A stretch of 64,000 bases of DNA from Athripsodes cinereus. Taxonomy: Eukaryota; Arthropoda; Insecta; Trichoptera; Leptoceridae. Shown piece by piece: positions 1 through 11,454 of the stretch. The stretch spans positions 7,316,001-7,380,000 of the forward strand of contig OX388320.1 of NCBI GenBank assembly GCA_947579605.1. Reading direction: 5' to 3'. The position numbers and the translations under genes are program-made. The notes beneath the pieces are model-generated. The model saw only the letters and a program-made list of their open reading frames with translations. It did not search any database and was not told the origin of the DNA. Every line of letters starts with the position of its first letter. Position 1 is the stretch's first letter.

Positions 1-205
1 GATAAACTGTTGGTTTATTTTTGTCAGCCAACTTTAAGTCAATCTCAATATATACATAATTTGGGAAGTTTTTGGGAATTCGAGACATTATTTGAATCAG
101 AGTGAAAATTTACAATAAATAAAAGGTTGGCATTCAATTCTCTGAAGATTTTAAAACTCTGGTTGAGAGAAGAAACGTTATTATTTCTGAAAAATTATTT
201 CTTAC

Positions 206-292
206 CATTTCAAGTATTCCAATGATTAGAGTTCCAGTTTTAAGGGAACATCCGCAGCAACAACTTCTCAGATTGCAAAAAATGAAACACAT
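206..292 (-). CDS. First coding exon of a four-pass LAPTM/DUF4728-like membrane protein (partial gene, paralogue 1)
   Basis: Exon of 29 codons on the minus strand starting with ATG at 292 and ending in ATG followed by a GTAAG donor at 205-201 (phase 0). It encodes a cysteine-rich start, CNLRSCCCGCSLKTGT, followed by the beginning of a hydrophobic helix. The complete gene at 5909-9127 has a first exon of exactly the same length and phase with nearly the same motif (CNLLSCCCGCSIKTGT), so this is the opening exon of a tandem paralogue whose remaining exons lie off the left edge of the window. The CCxC...KTGT opening is typical of LAPTM-like lysosomal/endosomal four-helix proteins and of insect DUF4728 proteins (family knowledge; no search was run). 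Positions 1-205 would be intron 1. Confidence 0.65.
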
Positions 293-2176
293 CTTGAATC
301 TAAAACAAACGCACGATATCAAATTTTAATTCCAGATCCATTGAGTAAAATATTAAATACTTAAAACATTGGTTAGATCATTGACTTAAAATCACATGTT
401 TTGACAACCCAGAATAAGAGTAAATACGTTACTAGGATACACAAGGTTCTAGGGATGTTCTGCAATCCTTGCCATCAATCAAACAGAAAGTTGATACAAA
501 TGTTACAAAATATAACAAAAAACGTCGGGTCAATTTTATCAATGGGCAAACAGTATATTTCTGTTCGCTTTTTGAATCAAAAATATCGACATACATATGT
601 ACCTAACCGAAATAATTATTTAAAATCAATCCATTGATCACTTACTTTTGTCAATTATTGATAGATATTAGGGTAACTAAATAGTTCTATCGATAACTCG
701 CACCGATTAGTTTCTTTTCGATAACTGCCCCATGAAAAATCGGTTGTGATATTATATCTAAGTCAATGGGTAGGATATCGGTTTTTGATAAGATAAAAGT
801 TATCATTTGTAGTATTAATTTTAATTCTTATCTCGGACGAGTCATCATGTTGTTTGTAGAATATTATTCATAACGGAATTTTTTGATGTATAAGATTAAA
901 GTTATTAATATGAATTACACTGATAATTTGCAAAATGAAAATTATTAAACGTTGCTACACTGGCGTAACCAGTATTTTATTTTGGGGAAGGATGCGTATA
1001 ATTATGTTCACTAAACACGAATGGATATAATTGGCTAATTCGTAGAACGAATCGTGTTCAAATCGATAATTTAAATTAGGTATTTACCATCAGTTCCGCC
1101 AAAGTTGGTCTGCCATAGTACTATGTATTCTACGTATGTGCTCGCTTCACGATGCACATTAGTTGATCTCTGTGAACGCGTTTTCTTGAATCGTTTTTGA
1201 TTCAGGAATGAAATCTCTAATGTCGCAGGGACTTCTAAGATTTGGTTGTGGAGCCAGATTGTTATTATATTCTAAATATTGTCGTTGCTTTCATTCTTAT
1301 TTAGTATTCGTTAGTTTGTTCAGTCGTCTTCGTGTAGTTTTCTTCTACAATATTTATTTATCTATTTATTTAAACATTTTCACAAGTACAAATATATCGA
1401 ATAATTTATTTTATTTCAATTAGGTAGGTAAAGTGCTTTCTTAAATTTATTTTTAATAATTGACCTACGTATAAATAACTTTAAATAATATACGTGTTTT
1501 TAATTTTTACTAGTAACATTTCATCTTCTGGCATCGAATCAGCTTTCAGCTGTAATGATTCCAGCAGGAGTAGTCTTATTGTCTATATTGATAAAAAAGA
1601 ATCACAATTCCTGTTTTTCCTTTATAGGGGTGAAGATTTTACATACCTTCTTATGAAGGTATAGATTTTACAAACTTCTTGTGGGAGGAGTATAGACTGC
1701 GTTGTGTAAATAAGGTCTGTTGAGAAATTTTCACGTTGTTAGACTAGGTTTAGATTTTAGATCTCTCAAATAAAAAAAAACTTATATCGGCTATTTTCTT
1801 AAAATTTATGGGCTTGGGAGAAGACAACCTGCATGCTTGTTTCATGCAGTTAGCCCGCTACTGGAAAATGCTGTGATAGTAAGAACGGATAAAAAAATAT
1901 AGTTTTCTGCGATAAACTTGTTCAGGTTTCCATATTGCACGAATTTGACTCTACTATGAGTAGGTATCTACTATGAATCACGAGTCATACTAACAAAATT
2001 CCTAGAGATGGTCGATGAGCTGACAAGTCGATCCTTAAATTGACGATCATTTGACCGATCACTGGTTTCTGATACGTTTCGAAATATATTGGTTTTCTTC
2101 CTGACAAGTATTGTTATTTCTTAGTGTTTCACTTGCTGCATTGTTATCTTTTGCTGACTAATCGCCGACTATATAA
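293..2176. other. Gene-free AT-rich DNA upstream of paralogue 1
   Basis: No convincing exon on either strand. The open frames at 401-637 and 1208-1423 have no family features, no plausible start context and no matching splice partners. The only recognisable piece is a worn repeat H fragment near 1795-1885. The promoter of paralogue 1 should lie here but I see no clear TATA box. Confidence 0.5.
1795..1885 (+). repeat. Repeat H fragment
   Basis: Contains the diagnostic middle of repeat H: 'ggagaagacaacctgcatg', then a second ATGCAG, then 'atgctgtgatagta'. Partial and diverged. Confidence 0.55.
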
Positions 2177-3240
2177 TATGTGGTCTCTAACATCCTAAAC
2201 GAAATAGGAATGAGTTACAAAGACAGAAGAGCAATCTGGAGCCTATATAAGAACGAAATGGCCGTAATTAAAAGCGGAGAGAGCTGCGCAGAAGCAAGAG
2301 TCGAACAAGGCGTAAGACAAGGATGCTCAATGTCGCCAGCTCTCTTTAACTGCTATATACAGCGAGCCATTGATGAACTGAGAGAAGAAATGAAGAACTG
2401 GACAGGAGTCAAAATAAATGGGAAAAAGGTCGACATGATCAGATATGCTGACGACATAGCACTGCTCGCAGACTCCGAGATGGAGCTGAACGAAGCCTTA
2501 GGAAAAATGGAAAGTATTCTGTTGTCAAAGTACAACATGAAAATAAATAAAGAAAAAACAAAATGTATGGTCGTTGGAAAAGAGGAAGCGACTGCGAACA
2601 TTGCCATAAATGGAGTGAGCATCAAACAAGTAAGTGAATTCGTGTACCTGGGCAGCAGAATAAACCAGGATGGACGCTCCAAATCGGAAATTGTAAGCAG
2701 AATAAACCAGGCAAGGATTGCCTTTAACAAAAAATCAAAGATATTGGAATCCCCAAATATTGACTTAAGCGTAAGGAAGAACCTTACTAAAGCCTTTGTA
2801 TGGAGCATTCTGCTTTATGGTTGTGAGACATGGACCATCAGCAAGAGTGAAAGCGGACGGCTGGCGGCCTTTGAGATGTGGTGCTACAGACGCATGCTCA
2901 AGATCCATTGGTCGGAGCACGTCGAAAATGAAGAAGTATTAACCAGGGTAGGCGAAAAAAGGCAACTCCTTAAGAGAATCAGCCAACAACGAGCTAACTG
3001 GATTGGCCACAACATCAGGCATCCAGGACTACTCATCGCCATCGCAGAGGGTAAGACCGAGGGGACAAATGGCAGAGGCCGACCAAGAGACGCATATATG
3101 GACCAACTGAAGAGAGACATGAACTGTGGCTCATACGTAGGGCTAAAAAGATTGGCTGAGAATAGAGACGAATGGAGAAGAAAAACCAAACTCGTTGCAG
3201 ACCAATCCAGTGGATTGTAACTCATTATATATATATAATT
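2177..3240 (+). mobile_element. 5'-truncated RTE-like non-LTR retrotransposon (LINE-1a), reverse transcriptase C-terminal part still open
   Basis: An open frame of about 346 codons (2180-3220) holds the catalytic core and thumb of a LINE reverse transcriptase. Visible are RQGCSMSPALFN (RT motif 4 region), YADDIALLAD (catalytic YADD box), FVYLGSRINQDG, then the C-terminal ILLYGCETWT and FEMWCYRRMLKIHW blocks common in RTE-type elements. The frame is cut off upstream by a stop at 2174-2176, so the endonuclease domain and the RT fingers are missing: a typical 5' truncation. The element ends in a short (AT)n tail after the stop at 3218-3220, as RTE elements do. Three more pieces of the same family are at 3598-3797 (minus), 43868-44283 and 59945-60755. 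The long open frames on the opposite strand are shadows. The copy looks young because the frame is intact, but it cannot be autonomous. Confidence 0.88.
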
Positions 3241-3597
3241 GCATAATTAAGGGGAATATCTAATTAAAAAAAACTGTGACTAACACACAATCAAGAGATT
3301 AATTCTTGTATAAATAATAATTATACAAATGATATAATCTTGCTATCATGAAGATAAGATTCAGGGAATTTTAATTTAAAATTAAACATAGATAAAAAAT
3401 GTGTATTAAGTTTAAGTGTATGTAATCCTCAATCAAAACATACTTTGGAAACTTAGTCATAAGAAGTATGTAGTAATGGTGTTTATTAGCTCGATGGTAG
3501 TTTCGAACTTCCAAACAAAAACAATTGTGATAAAAAAAACTGCGGCGTGCTTTCTTCGCCTGTATGAGATTTATAAAAGAATTCTATACTCGTATAT
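3241..3597. other. AT-rich spacer, no feature seen
   Basis: No coding potential and no recognisable repeat on either strand. Confidence 0.4.
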
Positions 3598-3797
3598 AGC
3601 GAGTTACAACCCATTAGATTGGCCTGCAACGAGTTTGGATTTTCTTCTCCATTCCTTCCCATTTTCAGCTAGTCTCTTTAGTTCTACGCATGTGCACAGT
3701 TCATGTCCTTCTTTACTTAATCCATTTATAGATGTCTCTTGGTCAACCTTTACCATTTCTGCCTTCAATCATGCCCTCCATGATGGTGATGAGCAGA
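3598..3797 (-). mobile_element. 3' fragment of LINE-1a, minus strand
   Basis: The reverse complement reproduces the last ~65 codons and stop region of the element at 2177-3240, including the block reading LKRLAEN.xEWRRKxKLVA and the terminal 'gggttgtaactc'. Frameshifts and substitutions make it a relic. It points toward the LINE-1a copy just upstream, giving two tail-to-tail fragments. Confidence 0.8.
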
Positions 3798-3951
3798 GGC
3801 CGTAGACAAACCGTACTTAGCGATCGACTACAACTGGCGAACTTTTCGACAATCTACCTGCATGTACCGTATAATTATGTGTTGTTGTTGCGGTTATAGT
3901 CGAAAATTCGTTTATAGTCGATCGCCAAGTACGGCTTGTCTAGGGGGTCAG
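3794..3951. mobile_element. MITE-1 copy a (long imperfect inverted repeats)
   Basis: Inverted arms contain 'GATCGACTA' flanked by 'GTAGACAAACCGTACTT' on the left and 'AAGTACGGCTTGTCTA' on the right. The same family occurs at 5277-5403 and, in opposite orientation and nearly full length, at 55397-55545. No coding capacity. The ends could be CAGAGGCC/CTGACCCC, which would suggest a hAT relative, but no target duplication was found. Confidence 0.75.
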
Positions 3952-5276
3952 GCTTGGGTGGCTGAAGTTGTGGCCAATCCAGTTTGCTCAAGAAAATCGA
4001 AGATGTGATTTTGGTTTATCAATGGAATTGGAAATATTCGGTAAATTTAACACGTGAAACAATCATATAAGCATACAACGCCACCTCGTGAAAGTGACTT
4101 TTCCTTTTCATGATAGTTTCACATGATAGTTTCATGCGTTAAATTTATGTATGTGAACTCTTACAATGGTTAATTGTAGAAATAATGACGATAATATTGG
4201 AAATAAGAATTTATTAAATCATATTTAAAAAATGAAACTAATAACTTTTGCACATAATGTATTGAGTGAATATTAAAGGTCATTTGTATTACAATAACAT
4301 TTTGGTAGTAGTAATATTGTTAGGTTTGCATTTGAGACTCGCTGAGGAAAAATCTATTTTAATGATAATTTCATTAATCATTAGTAGAGAATAATATAAA
4401 AATAACCGAAAAGTATGTACTTCACAAGAATATTTAAGAAACTGATGAAGATGAAAGTGACAGATCTCTTCTTTTTCATTCGATTAAAGACAAAGCACCC
4501 GATTCCGAATGAATCATTGAATAAACTTCCTTCTTCACAAATAATCGCCTACGTCAAAAAAAAAAATGGAAACCCTCCTCAGGTAAGCAGTTGCAATGTT
4601 TATTTTTAAGAATACATTTTATCGATTATTAAGACAGTAGAAAAGTATTTGAAGAAAATAAATATTTATACTATGATCTATCATTACAAACTTTTATCGC
4701 TTCTTTGATACATTTATGCAATTTCTCATGCACGTCGATTTCTCTTACTCAACACACGGCTGTCTGTCCGGACGCCCGCGCTTCCTCACATCCCCTCTTC
4801 CAGATAAGTATATCCTCTTTGTTGATCTTTCCTCATCCGTTCGTTCCATTTGCAATTAAAAAAGCTTTACAATCGGACTGACTGAATAAATCATTACATC
4901 TATACAAAATATGCATCTTAAACATATTATAATAGAGTCAGATTCATAATAATTCGACTAAATATCAACATTTATCTATATTAATTTAATATAAAGTAAT
5001 ATGGACTCATATTGATCATATCATTGTTTAAAATCGTATAATTAACAAAGTTTGTACCTGTAATCGATTGCATTGTTTTAGATATACCGATTTGTTTATT
5101 TCTAACAAACCTTCTGTCATCATTTTAACAATACTACATGTGATGTTATTAGGGCCGTTATGGTATTCTTGTTTTTTTTTTTTATAGCGGCATGAACTGT
5201 CTATAAGTAATAAATAAACTATAAACATTACTGTTTATTATAATAAACATAACTTAATATATGTATCATCTGCCCA
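3952..5276. other. Gene-free interval with LINE-2 fragment
   Basis: Downstream flank of paralogue 2. The open frame at 4415-4609 ends at a good donor-like CAG|GTAAGC, but no partner exon or family feature was found. A LINE-2 scrap is at 4733-4850. The remainder is AT-rich and unassigned. Confidence 0.4.
4733..4850 (-). mobile_element. LINE-2 C-terminal scrap with internal deletion
   Basis: The reverse complement matches 23025-23165: 'aaagaggatatactta', 'gtgaggaagcgcgggcgtcc' and 'ttgagtaagagaaat' occur in the same order, with the stretch between the last two mostly missing. Confidence 0.7.
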
Positions 5277-5403
5277 CCTAGACAGATTGCATTTGGCGAT
5301 CGACTACAAACAAACTTTTCAACAATGTACATATTATTATAATGTAATGGTACATTGTCGAAAAGTTCGTTTGTAGTCGATCGCCAAATGCAATTTGTCT
5401 AGG
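5277..5403. mobile_element. MITE-1 copy b
   Basis: Near-perfect inverted repeat with ends CCTAGACA/TGTCTAGG and arms carrying 'TTTGGCGATCGACTACAAA'. Both arms share changes (TGCATTTGGC) not present in copies a and c (GTACTTGGC), so the arms agree within this copy but differ between copies. Confidence 0.8.
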
Positions 5404-5754
5404 GCTGCTGCTGTTTAACGTTAAGGAATATTATATAATAAGGTACACTTGAAATTGCAACAACAATAATAGAAAATTATCGGTTACATTCGCAACAGGT
5501 AACTTTTTGCTGTCATACCTTTCAAAATAACATATACCTACTTTTGATACGATGGGAGAAACCATTCTGTATCATTAATAATGGTTATTACTTATTATTC
5601 TTTACATAGTCTCTGAAAGAGGTTGCTTCTGGCTTACCCGTACGAGACGCGTTGATCCATATAAGGGACCAATGAATGAATTTGAAATTTTATAATTTTC
5701 TTTTGTTATTTTCTATAAAAATATAGTTGATAATGGAAAAATAAAATACTTAGA

Positions 5755-5760
5755 TTTATT
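5755..5760 (-). terminator. Candidate polyadenylation signal of paralogue 2
   Basis: AATAAA on the minus strand, about 150 nt beyond the stop codon at 5909-5911. Confidence 0.45.
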
Positions 5761-5908
5761 TAAAATAAATGGGAACGTATCTCGTTAAGCGCCACAAAAT
5801 CCATCCGTCTCAAAAGAGGAAAACCTTTTCTACAATTGCTTGCAAAAGTAACGATTGGTGGGCCTCTTTGTATAAAAATTCGTAGACATTCCGTTCTACG
5901 ATTCTGCT

Positions 5909-8900
5909 CTATACTATAGGTTCAATATTTTCAATATCTCTTGTAGATGTTGACTCTTCTGTCATTTCTGTTTCAGTATTATTCTTTAATATTTTGTAAT
6001 AACAGAACACCACCGATGTAAAATACCATTGAAAGACTGAAATCATAATAATATAATCAAATTAGTTTAAAGAAATATCTGAAAATTTGAAAAACGTATT
6101 ATTCTATTATGCGGTAGTCCACCCTAGATTTGTGCTAATATCAAATTTGGATTCACATCCCGGGGTATACTTTTAATCCATCTTCTTACTTCTTACAAAC
6201 AGTTAACAATAATAATAATAATAATTCAAGAGTTTTTGTGTTTACACTGTGGAAATCCATTTTTAAATTTGTTTATTTAAAAAATATATTACCAACATTA
6301 TTATTGTCCTAAATTTCTTATCTTGTTTTTTACTACTACCTTCCCCCATTACCATTTCCCCTCCCACTACCATTACCCTTCTCACCACGTTACCAATTAT
6401 TTTTATTTATTTATTTATTTTATTCTTCACTGTACATTGGTTACAATATTATATAATGAAATAGTGGCATAAAAATAACAATTATAAATTCAATGTACAG
6501 AGGGCGAGTTTATCGCTAAAATGCGATGTCTTCCAACTAACCCGGCTAAAATTATAGCTCTCACAATATTTCAGTTTCCCTGAAGATGCCTAGAAGTATA
6601 GGCGAAAACGTTCGGTGTCAATCCTAACTAAGTGGAAATTTAACAGTGCTCAAATAATATATTTTTATATATTATTTTTTATATACCTAATAAAAATTAA
6701 TAGTAATAATAATAGGCGCACTGTAAAATGCACGTACATGGCAATAACATCCAGTGAATCATAGAGGTTTCCATTTTTGGATTTATACCAAGCAGAAAGA
6801 GCATTACGCTAATAGTTATTCAGAACTGGTATCGTGTAAAGAGTTAAAGCAATGCAAACAGAATATATATAAAAAAAAACACTAAGAGGATTGTAATTCT
6901 CTGAATAAGCTGGTCGATAAGATAAGAAATTTAGGACAAATTTTAATAATGTTTTGCAGTTAGTTTTTTTTATCTAGTATTGACATACTTAGGTGTGAAT
7001 GAAATTTATTGTTGAGTAGGTATATTTTTTACTCAATGTCAAGAAATATTATAGTGAAAGATAAATTATACAAACTTACAGAAAGCTGCAAATCCACTTA
7101 TAATAAGGGACACTCCAATCACAAGATGCTTGATTTGGAATACATAAATTGATATGACGATACAAACGGTGAAGAAAAATAATATAAGGAATGATTTAAA
7201 TATTAGATATGGAATAAATAATCCCGCTTTTAACTGAAAAAGAAAATAATACAAAATTCAATATATTTTATCAGTAACTTATTCACATATTAATTATTTT
7301 GAGTTTCTTCTTGTTGAACTGTAAGCCCTCATAAATAGAATTAGTTTTAGTTTTGTTAATGCCTATATAGGTCTGATTTACTCGTATATCGAGAAAAGTG
7401 ACAAATACAATAGAGGTAGGTATTCATTCACTGTGTCGGTGTTTAGATAGTAAAATTTAATAATGAAACATATAACCAAAAAACAGACGTCTTTCATCTC
7501 TCTAAGTAAGAAACAACGTATTTATTTATTTATTTTATTTATTTATTTGTTAACAGCTATTAATAATAAGCTTTTTTTTATACATTAAAAAAAACATATC
7601 AAAAGATCCACAATCATACATATCAATTTACATATGAGCCGTACAAATGCAAACAGCGCTATCTCCCTACAAGGAGAATTTAAGTTGGGTAAACGTATTT
7701 GAAATATTGGCAATACAAAGCGAAAAAAAGTTTGAAAATAACTAAAGCAAAGAGAAAGTAATATGTTTTCATTTAGAAAGTATAACTTTTTACAAGATAT
7801 TTAAACAAAATATTAAGAAGTATTTTGCATGTTCAATTGTTCCTAAAGGAGACAGCGCCGCTCGCACCCACACGACTCACATAGACAATAATTAAAAACA
7901 AACAACACGCAGACATATATAAAAAATAAAAACACACAGCAGGAAGACCTTTGTCATATATATAAAAACACTGAACTGCAGAGAAGTTAAAAAAAATAAA
8001 ATCAACCAGTCTGTCGAGATAAAACGATTGCTCTTTTCAAACTAAATTTAAACTTGGCCAGACCCACACCAATGTAGTAGAAAAACATTTGATTTTTTTA
8101 TTTCAAAAGAGGTATGTATTCATTTTAAAAAAAATATGTCAAACCCGTCAATTTTATTCACTGTGTCGATATTTAGGTAGAAGAATTCCATAATGAAATT
8201 TAAAACAAATAATTTTTCTTCAACTATTTAGATTTTTATCGAGAGAGAGACGTCTTTCGTCTTTCAACGAGTTTGACGATGTCCTTGAAAGACGAGAGAC
8301 GTCTATCTCAATTAAAATCAATATAGGTAGTAGAAGAAAATATTTGTTTTTAATTTTATCATTGACAATTTTAAGTAAATAAATAAAACACTTTCGTAAA
8401 TTAAACATGAACTTCTACCAAACATCGTCGGCCGACAATATTGAAACTATTCATACTGTATCTCTTTGCAAAATAAATAAATAAAATACCTTATAGAGTC
8501 CGTACAACATAATCATGCACATCAATAGTAACAATGCCATAAAACATGTCAGAGCGATGGACACGTTTCTGATTGTACTGATGTATTCTGTTATATCTAT
8601 TACAGTTTCATTACAAAGTTCTATGACTCCATTGTCTTTGAAAGAAAGTATAATGAGTAAATATGTTGATAATGCTATTCCAGCAATAGAACCGATCTGA
8701 AATAAAAAAAATATCAAATAATTACTGTGATATCACTTTATTAAATTTGAAGTAGGTATATGAATCTAAATACTGTGACATACTTCCTCCTATTCTATAT
8801 TGATTCAAACGAAAATAAGAACGTTCCTAAATAATTTAATAATTAAGGTCATGTCACTTGAACTAAAACTTTTATATGATATTTTAGAGTTTATTTTAGA

Positions 8901-9127
8901 ATACCAATGTGTACTAACTAAAATTGAAACGTTCCTATTTTAGTTAGTGCACACTAAAAATGAAATAGAATAGATTTCAGAGATACACTTTTATCTTTGA
9001 ATTATTATGGAAAAAGCAATAGCATGTATCGAATTCTTACCATATCAAAAATTACAATGGCTTTTGTTCCAGTTTTGATGGAACATCCACAGCAACAGCT
9101 TAATAAATTGCAGAGTAGAAAACACAT
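5909..9127 (-). CDS. Four-pass LAPTM/DUF4728-like membrane protein, paralogue 2 (4 exons, 191 aa)
   Basis: Exons in gene order: 9041-9127, 8490-8696, 7080-7233, 5909-6036 (576 nt with stop). All junctions are GT-AG and the phases (0, 0, 1) join in frame. The protein opens with MCFLLCNLLSCCCGCSIKTGT, then four hydrophobic helices: residues about 30-50 (GSIAGIALSTYLLIIL), 75-98, 100-132 and 133-160, the last containing FQWYFTSVVFCYYK. A polar tail rich in Glu/Thr/Ser follows (EMTEESTSTRDIENIEP). The extracellular/luminal loop after helix 1 has an N-glycosylation site (NET). Family knowledge: LAPTM/DUF4728 proteins sit in endosomal or plasma membranes; the substrate or partner is unknown. A foldback element lies just upstream of exon 1 (9174-9374), another is in intron 2 (8157-8365), and a TIR element fills intron 3. 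The assignment is by motif and topology only. Confidence 0.82.
6297..6951. mobile_element. TIR-bounded insertion in intron 3 of paralogue 2, carrying a LINE 3' end
   Basis: The ends are inverted copies of 'aagataagaaatttaggaca' (left at about 6307-6326 as its complement, right at about 6920-6939) with 'cattatt'/'aataatg' further out. Inside are a (TTTA)n tract and, on the minus strand, a LINE-type 3' UTR with 'gcgagtttatcgct' and 'gatgtcttccaactaaccc', related to 31310-31480. A 'gaagatgcc...gcgaaaacg' stretch is also typical of retroelement 3' ends. Confidence 0.6.
7434..7520 (-). repeat. Foldback family fragment
   Basis: The tail of the foldback family in reverse (TCACTGTGTCGGTGTTTAG) is followed by a reduced arm with 'cagacgtctttcatctctct'. 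The second arm is missing. Lies in intron 2 of paralogue 2. Confidence 0.6.
8157..8365 (-). mobile_element. Foldback family copy 4 (older, minus orientation)
   Basis: Starts on the plus strand with the complemented tail TTCACTGTGTCG and contains two decayed inverted arms with 'gagagacgtctttcgtcttt' and its complement. It is flanked by CAATTTTA at 8149-8156 and 8366-8373, interpreted as the remains of a target duplication. Located in intron 2 of paralogue 2. Confidence 0.7.
8885..8970 (+). repeat. Short hairpin repeat, copy 1
   Basis: Inverted pair 'actaactaaaatt' / 'attttagttagt' around a 'aacgttcc' centre, followed by 'cacactaaaaatgaaat'. A second copy in opposite orientation is at 17370-17452. 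The copies share ~75 nt including flanks, so this is a dispersed element rather than a chance hairpin. Confidence 0.65.
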
Positions 9128-9173
9128 TTTTGCTGAAAAATAAATAAACATCAATGCAGACTTTAAGTATTTT

Positions 9174-9374
9174 GAAATAAATAAAACAAGTGTTTTATTC
9201 TACTATTGTTTTATTCTGTGAGAGAGACGTCTTTCGTCTTATATCAATCGAGATTGACAATGTCCTTATAAGACGAAAGACGTCTCTCTCACAGAATAAA
9301 ACAATAGTAGAATAAAACACTTGTTTTATTTATTTCGATATGGAATTCTACTACCTAAACACCGACACAGTGAA
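9174..9374 (+). mobile_element. Foldback family copy 1, with 12-bp target duplication, at the 5' end of paralogue 2
   Basis: The palindrome runs from G9174 to C9336 and is followed by a tail (GATATGGAATTC...GACACAGTGA). The arms match nearly perfectly; the left arm lacks 9 nt (AGGACATTG) present in the right arm. TTTAAGTATTTT flanks it at 9162-9173 and 9375-9386. It starts 47 bp upstream of the ATG of the gene at 5909-9127, so it probably sits in that gene's promoter or 5' UTR. Confidence 0.85.
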
Positions 9375-9518
9375 TTTAAGTATTTTGATACGTAGTACAT
9401 TATTACACTTTTCTAATCGTACATATTTTGTTGTTGATTTCGACAGAAAACATGACATTATATTATGCACTGGTTTACTTAAGTACAATAAGTTATTACG
9501 AGCATTTTTTGAGTACAG

Positions 9519-9729
9519 CAGGGCTACTCTTGACAAAACTAAACATGGTCTTAATCTAGTCTTGATCTTGATCATACGACGCACGAAGTGACTATTGGCC
9601 AAAAATACACGCAAACCGATCACGCGTTAGCGGTAGCGCGGTGTTTTTGACCATAGTCCCTTCGTGCGTCGTATGATCAAGATCAAGACTAGATTAAGAT
9701 CGTGTTTAGTTTTGTCAAGAGTAACCCTG
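9519..9729. mobile_element. hAT-like palindromic MITE (MITE-2), copy 1
   Basis: Inverted arms of about 85 bp; ends are CAGGGCTACTCTTGAC and GTCAAGAGTAACCCTG. The arms include 'GATCATACGACGCACGAAG' and the centre has 'gcgttagcggtagcgcgg'. CAGGG ends are typical of hAT elements. Flanks GAGTACAG/CTGGACAG could be a worn 8-bp target duplication. A related copy is at 58038-58238. Confidence 0.75.
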
Positions 9730-9828
9730 CTGGACAGAAAAGTGAGAATTTGAAAAATTGTCAAAAGAGATAACTCTGTGATGGGCAAAAACTCCTGTTG
9801 AAGTTCAAGACATGTTTCACGTTCCACA

Positions 9829-9936
9829 CTTTCACGACACAAGTTTTTAGTAGCTTACTGTGAAAGGTGTATAAGGTTGTATTTGGGTTTATAACAAAAC
9901 CCAGATATATATATATATATATTTTTTTAAAAAAGA
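9829..9936 (+). mobile_element. SINE-1 3' fragment
   Basis: Carries 'cttactgtgaaaggtgtat', 'aaggttgtatttgggttta' and 'caaaacccagatatat' followed by an A/T tail: the 3' part of the SINE seen complete at 31594-31815. The tRNA-like head is absent. Confidence 0.75.
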
Positions 9937-11454
9937 CATGTATACTAGATTTTATCTAGGTCCTATTGTGGTGGTAACAGACGAATAAACGGTGACTCTT
10001 CAAACACTCAAACATCCGACTTTTTAGAACACAAAAAAATTATGACATTTCTTGAATTGGTTACGATTTTATGGTAAAAATGTATTTCTTTCAGTACATA
10101 TGTTTCCATATTTTCAATATATATGTAACAATGTACTGTTTGTGCCAATAAATATAACCTAATGTGCCAATAATAGTTTAAACAGTTATATTTCACCAGT
10201 GATAGTAAAGAGTTATATGTTATTGTTGTACAAATAATTATTGTAATGAACACATTTAATGTATTGTGAATTAGTAGTACCAAAATTATACTTACTTGGA
10301 TACGACAGCTTTATTTCAGAAGTTACACTTAATATAAATTTATTCAGATCTTTGTCATATTAAGAACACATCCAAAAAACTCCCTTTCAACGCAAACGAT
10401 AACTGTGTTTAGATTAAATTCACATTACAATATACAACGTACTTTATAATTTTATTCATTTCAACATGGGTGCTTCGGTTGAAATAGACAACTATTGAAG
10501 AAACATAATTTATTTTTATGGTCAAATCTTTTACAATAAACGTATATAGATTGTATTGATTAGATACTGTCATTCAAAATAAGTAATTTATCTATAACAA
10601 GTTCCATCAAGTGTGTATAAATTTGAATGTTGAAAACATACTTATAATTTACCCAAAAATACATTTAAAAAAATATATTGTACATTACAACTATAACGTC
10701 TTCTCCCTATTATTTAAAAGAAAATTTCGAGTAGGTATTTAGCGAGGCATGGGCTACCATTGCGATCCAATAACGAGCGTCTTCTGGCAACTCCTACACA
10801 CACTACCAATTATTTCTCTCAATCATTCTCAGTTAATGGTGCTCGTTGTTGGAACAATCTTCTTTCTTCGCATAGTTTTACAATTTTCAGAATCTAAGAT
10901 GTAAAATACTTTTATTTTTTTTAACACCTGCCTTTTACGGGATACTCGAAACTTACGGAAAAGTGTACGGAACCAATTCTTTGCCGGTAGCTTCATGGCT
11001 CAGATAAATAAAAAAAAACTTCATAGATATGATCTTGATCGTCACGTCATTTCGATATAAGAAGAATTATTTATTATAAAGAATAGACAATTAGTTCTTA
11101 AAAACACTTTTTTTTTAAATTTAAGTAAGTCATTACTTTATTTTCACTTAAATTAAATTAAAATAATACATTAGGTACATTAATATTTCATAGTATTTAA
11201 AATCATAAATACGTAAAAATTTGAAAAATTATAAATTAAAAAATTTAAATTTTTAAAAACTTGTCGACTTCATACTATATTTTTATTATAAGTTGCTTGC
11301 AAACATACTGTAACAATATTGTACCTACTGTTCTTGAGTCATTCAATACATGCGTTTTTGGTGTTTGATAGTTACTCTGTATGTACTGGATTTCCTATTC
11401 TTTAATACTATAGAATAGATAGAGATATAGATGAATTATGAAAAGTTGTTGACG
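9937..11454. other. Gene-free interval with CR1-like LINE scrap and repeat H
   Basis: No host exon found. At 10768-10894 a plus-strand frame reads THTTNYFSQSFSVNGARCWN, a C-terminal block typical of CR1/L2-type LINE reverse transcriptases, ending in a stop. A repeat H 3'-part follows at 10895-11005 (minus). The rest is very AT-rich. Confidence 0.55.

Noticed and set aside
2353..3225. Long open frames on the minus strand
   Set aside because: They are antisense shadows of the LINE-1a reverse transcriptase frame, which carries the recognisable motifs.
4415..4609. 64-codon plus-strand frame ending at a good donor site (CAG|GTAAGC)
   Set aside because: No partner exon, no recognisable family and an A-run near the end; the evidence is too thin to call a gene.
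9340..9842. Overlapping open frames of 70-90 codons on both strands
   Set aside because: They lie across the foldback tail and the palindromic MITE-2; mirror-image sequence explains open frames on both strands.
10008..10283. 91-codon minus-strand frame
   Set aside because: AT-rich composition with no start context, splice partners or motif.
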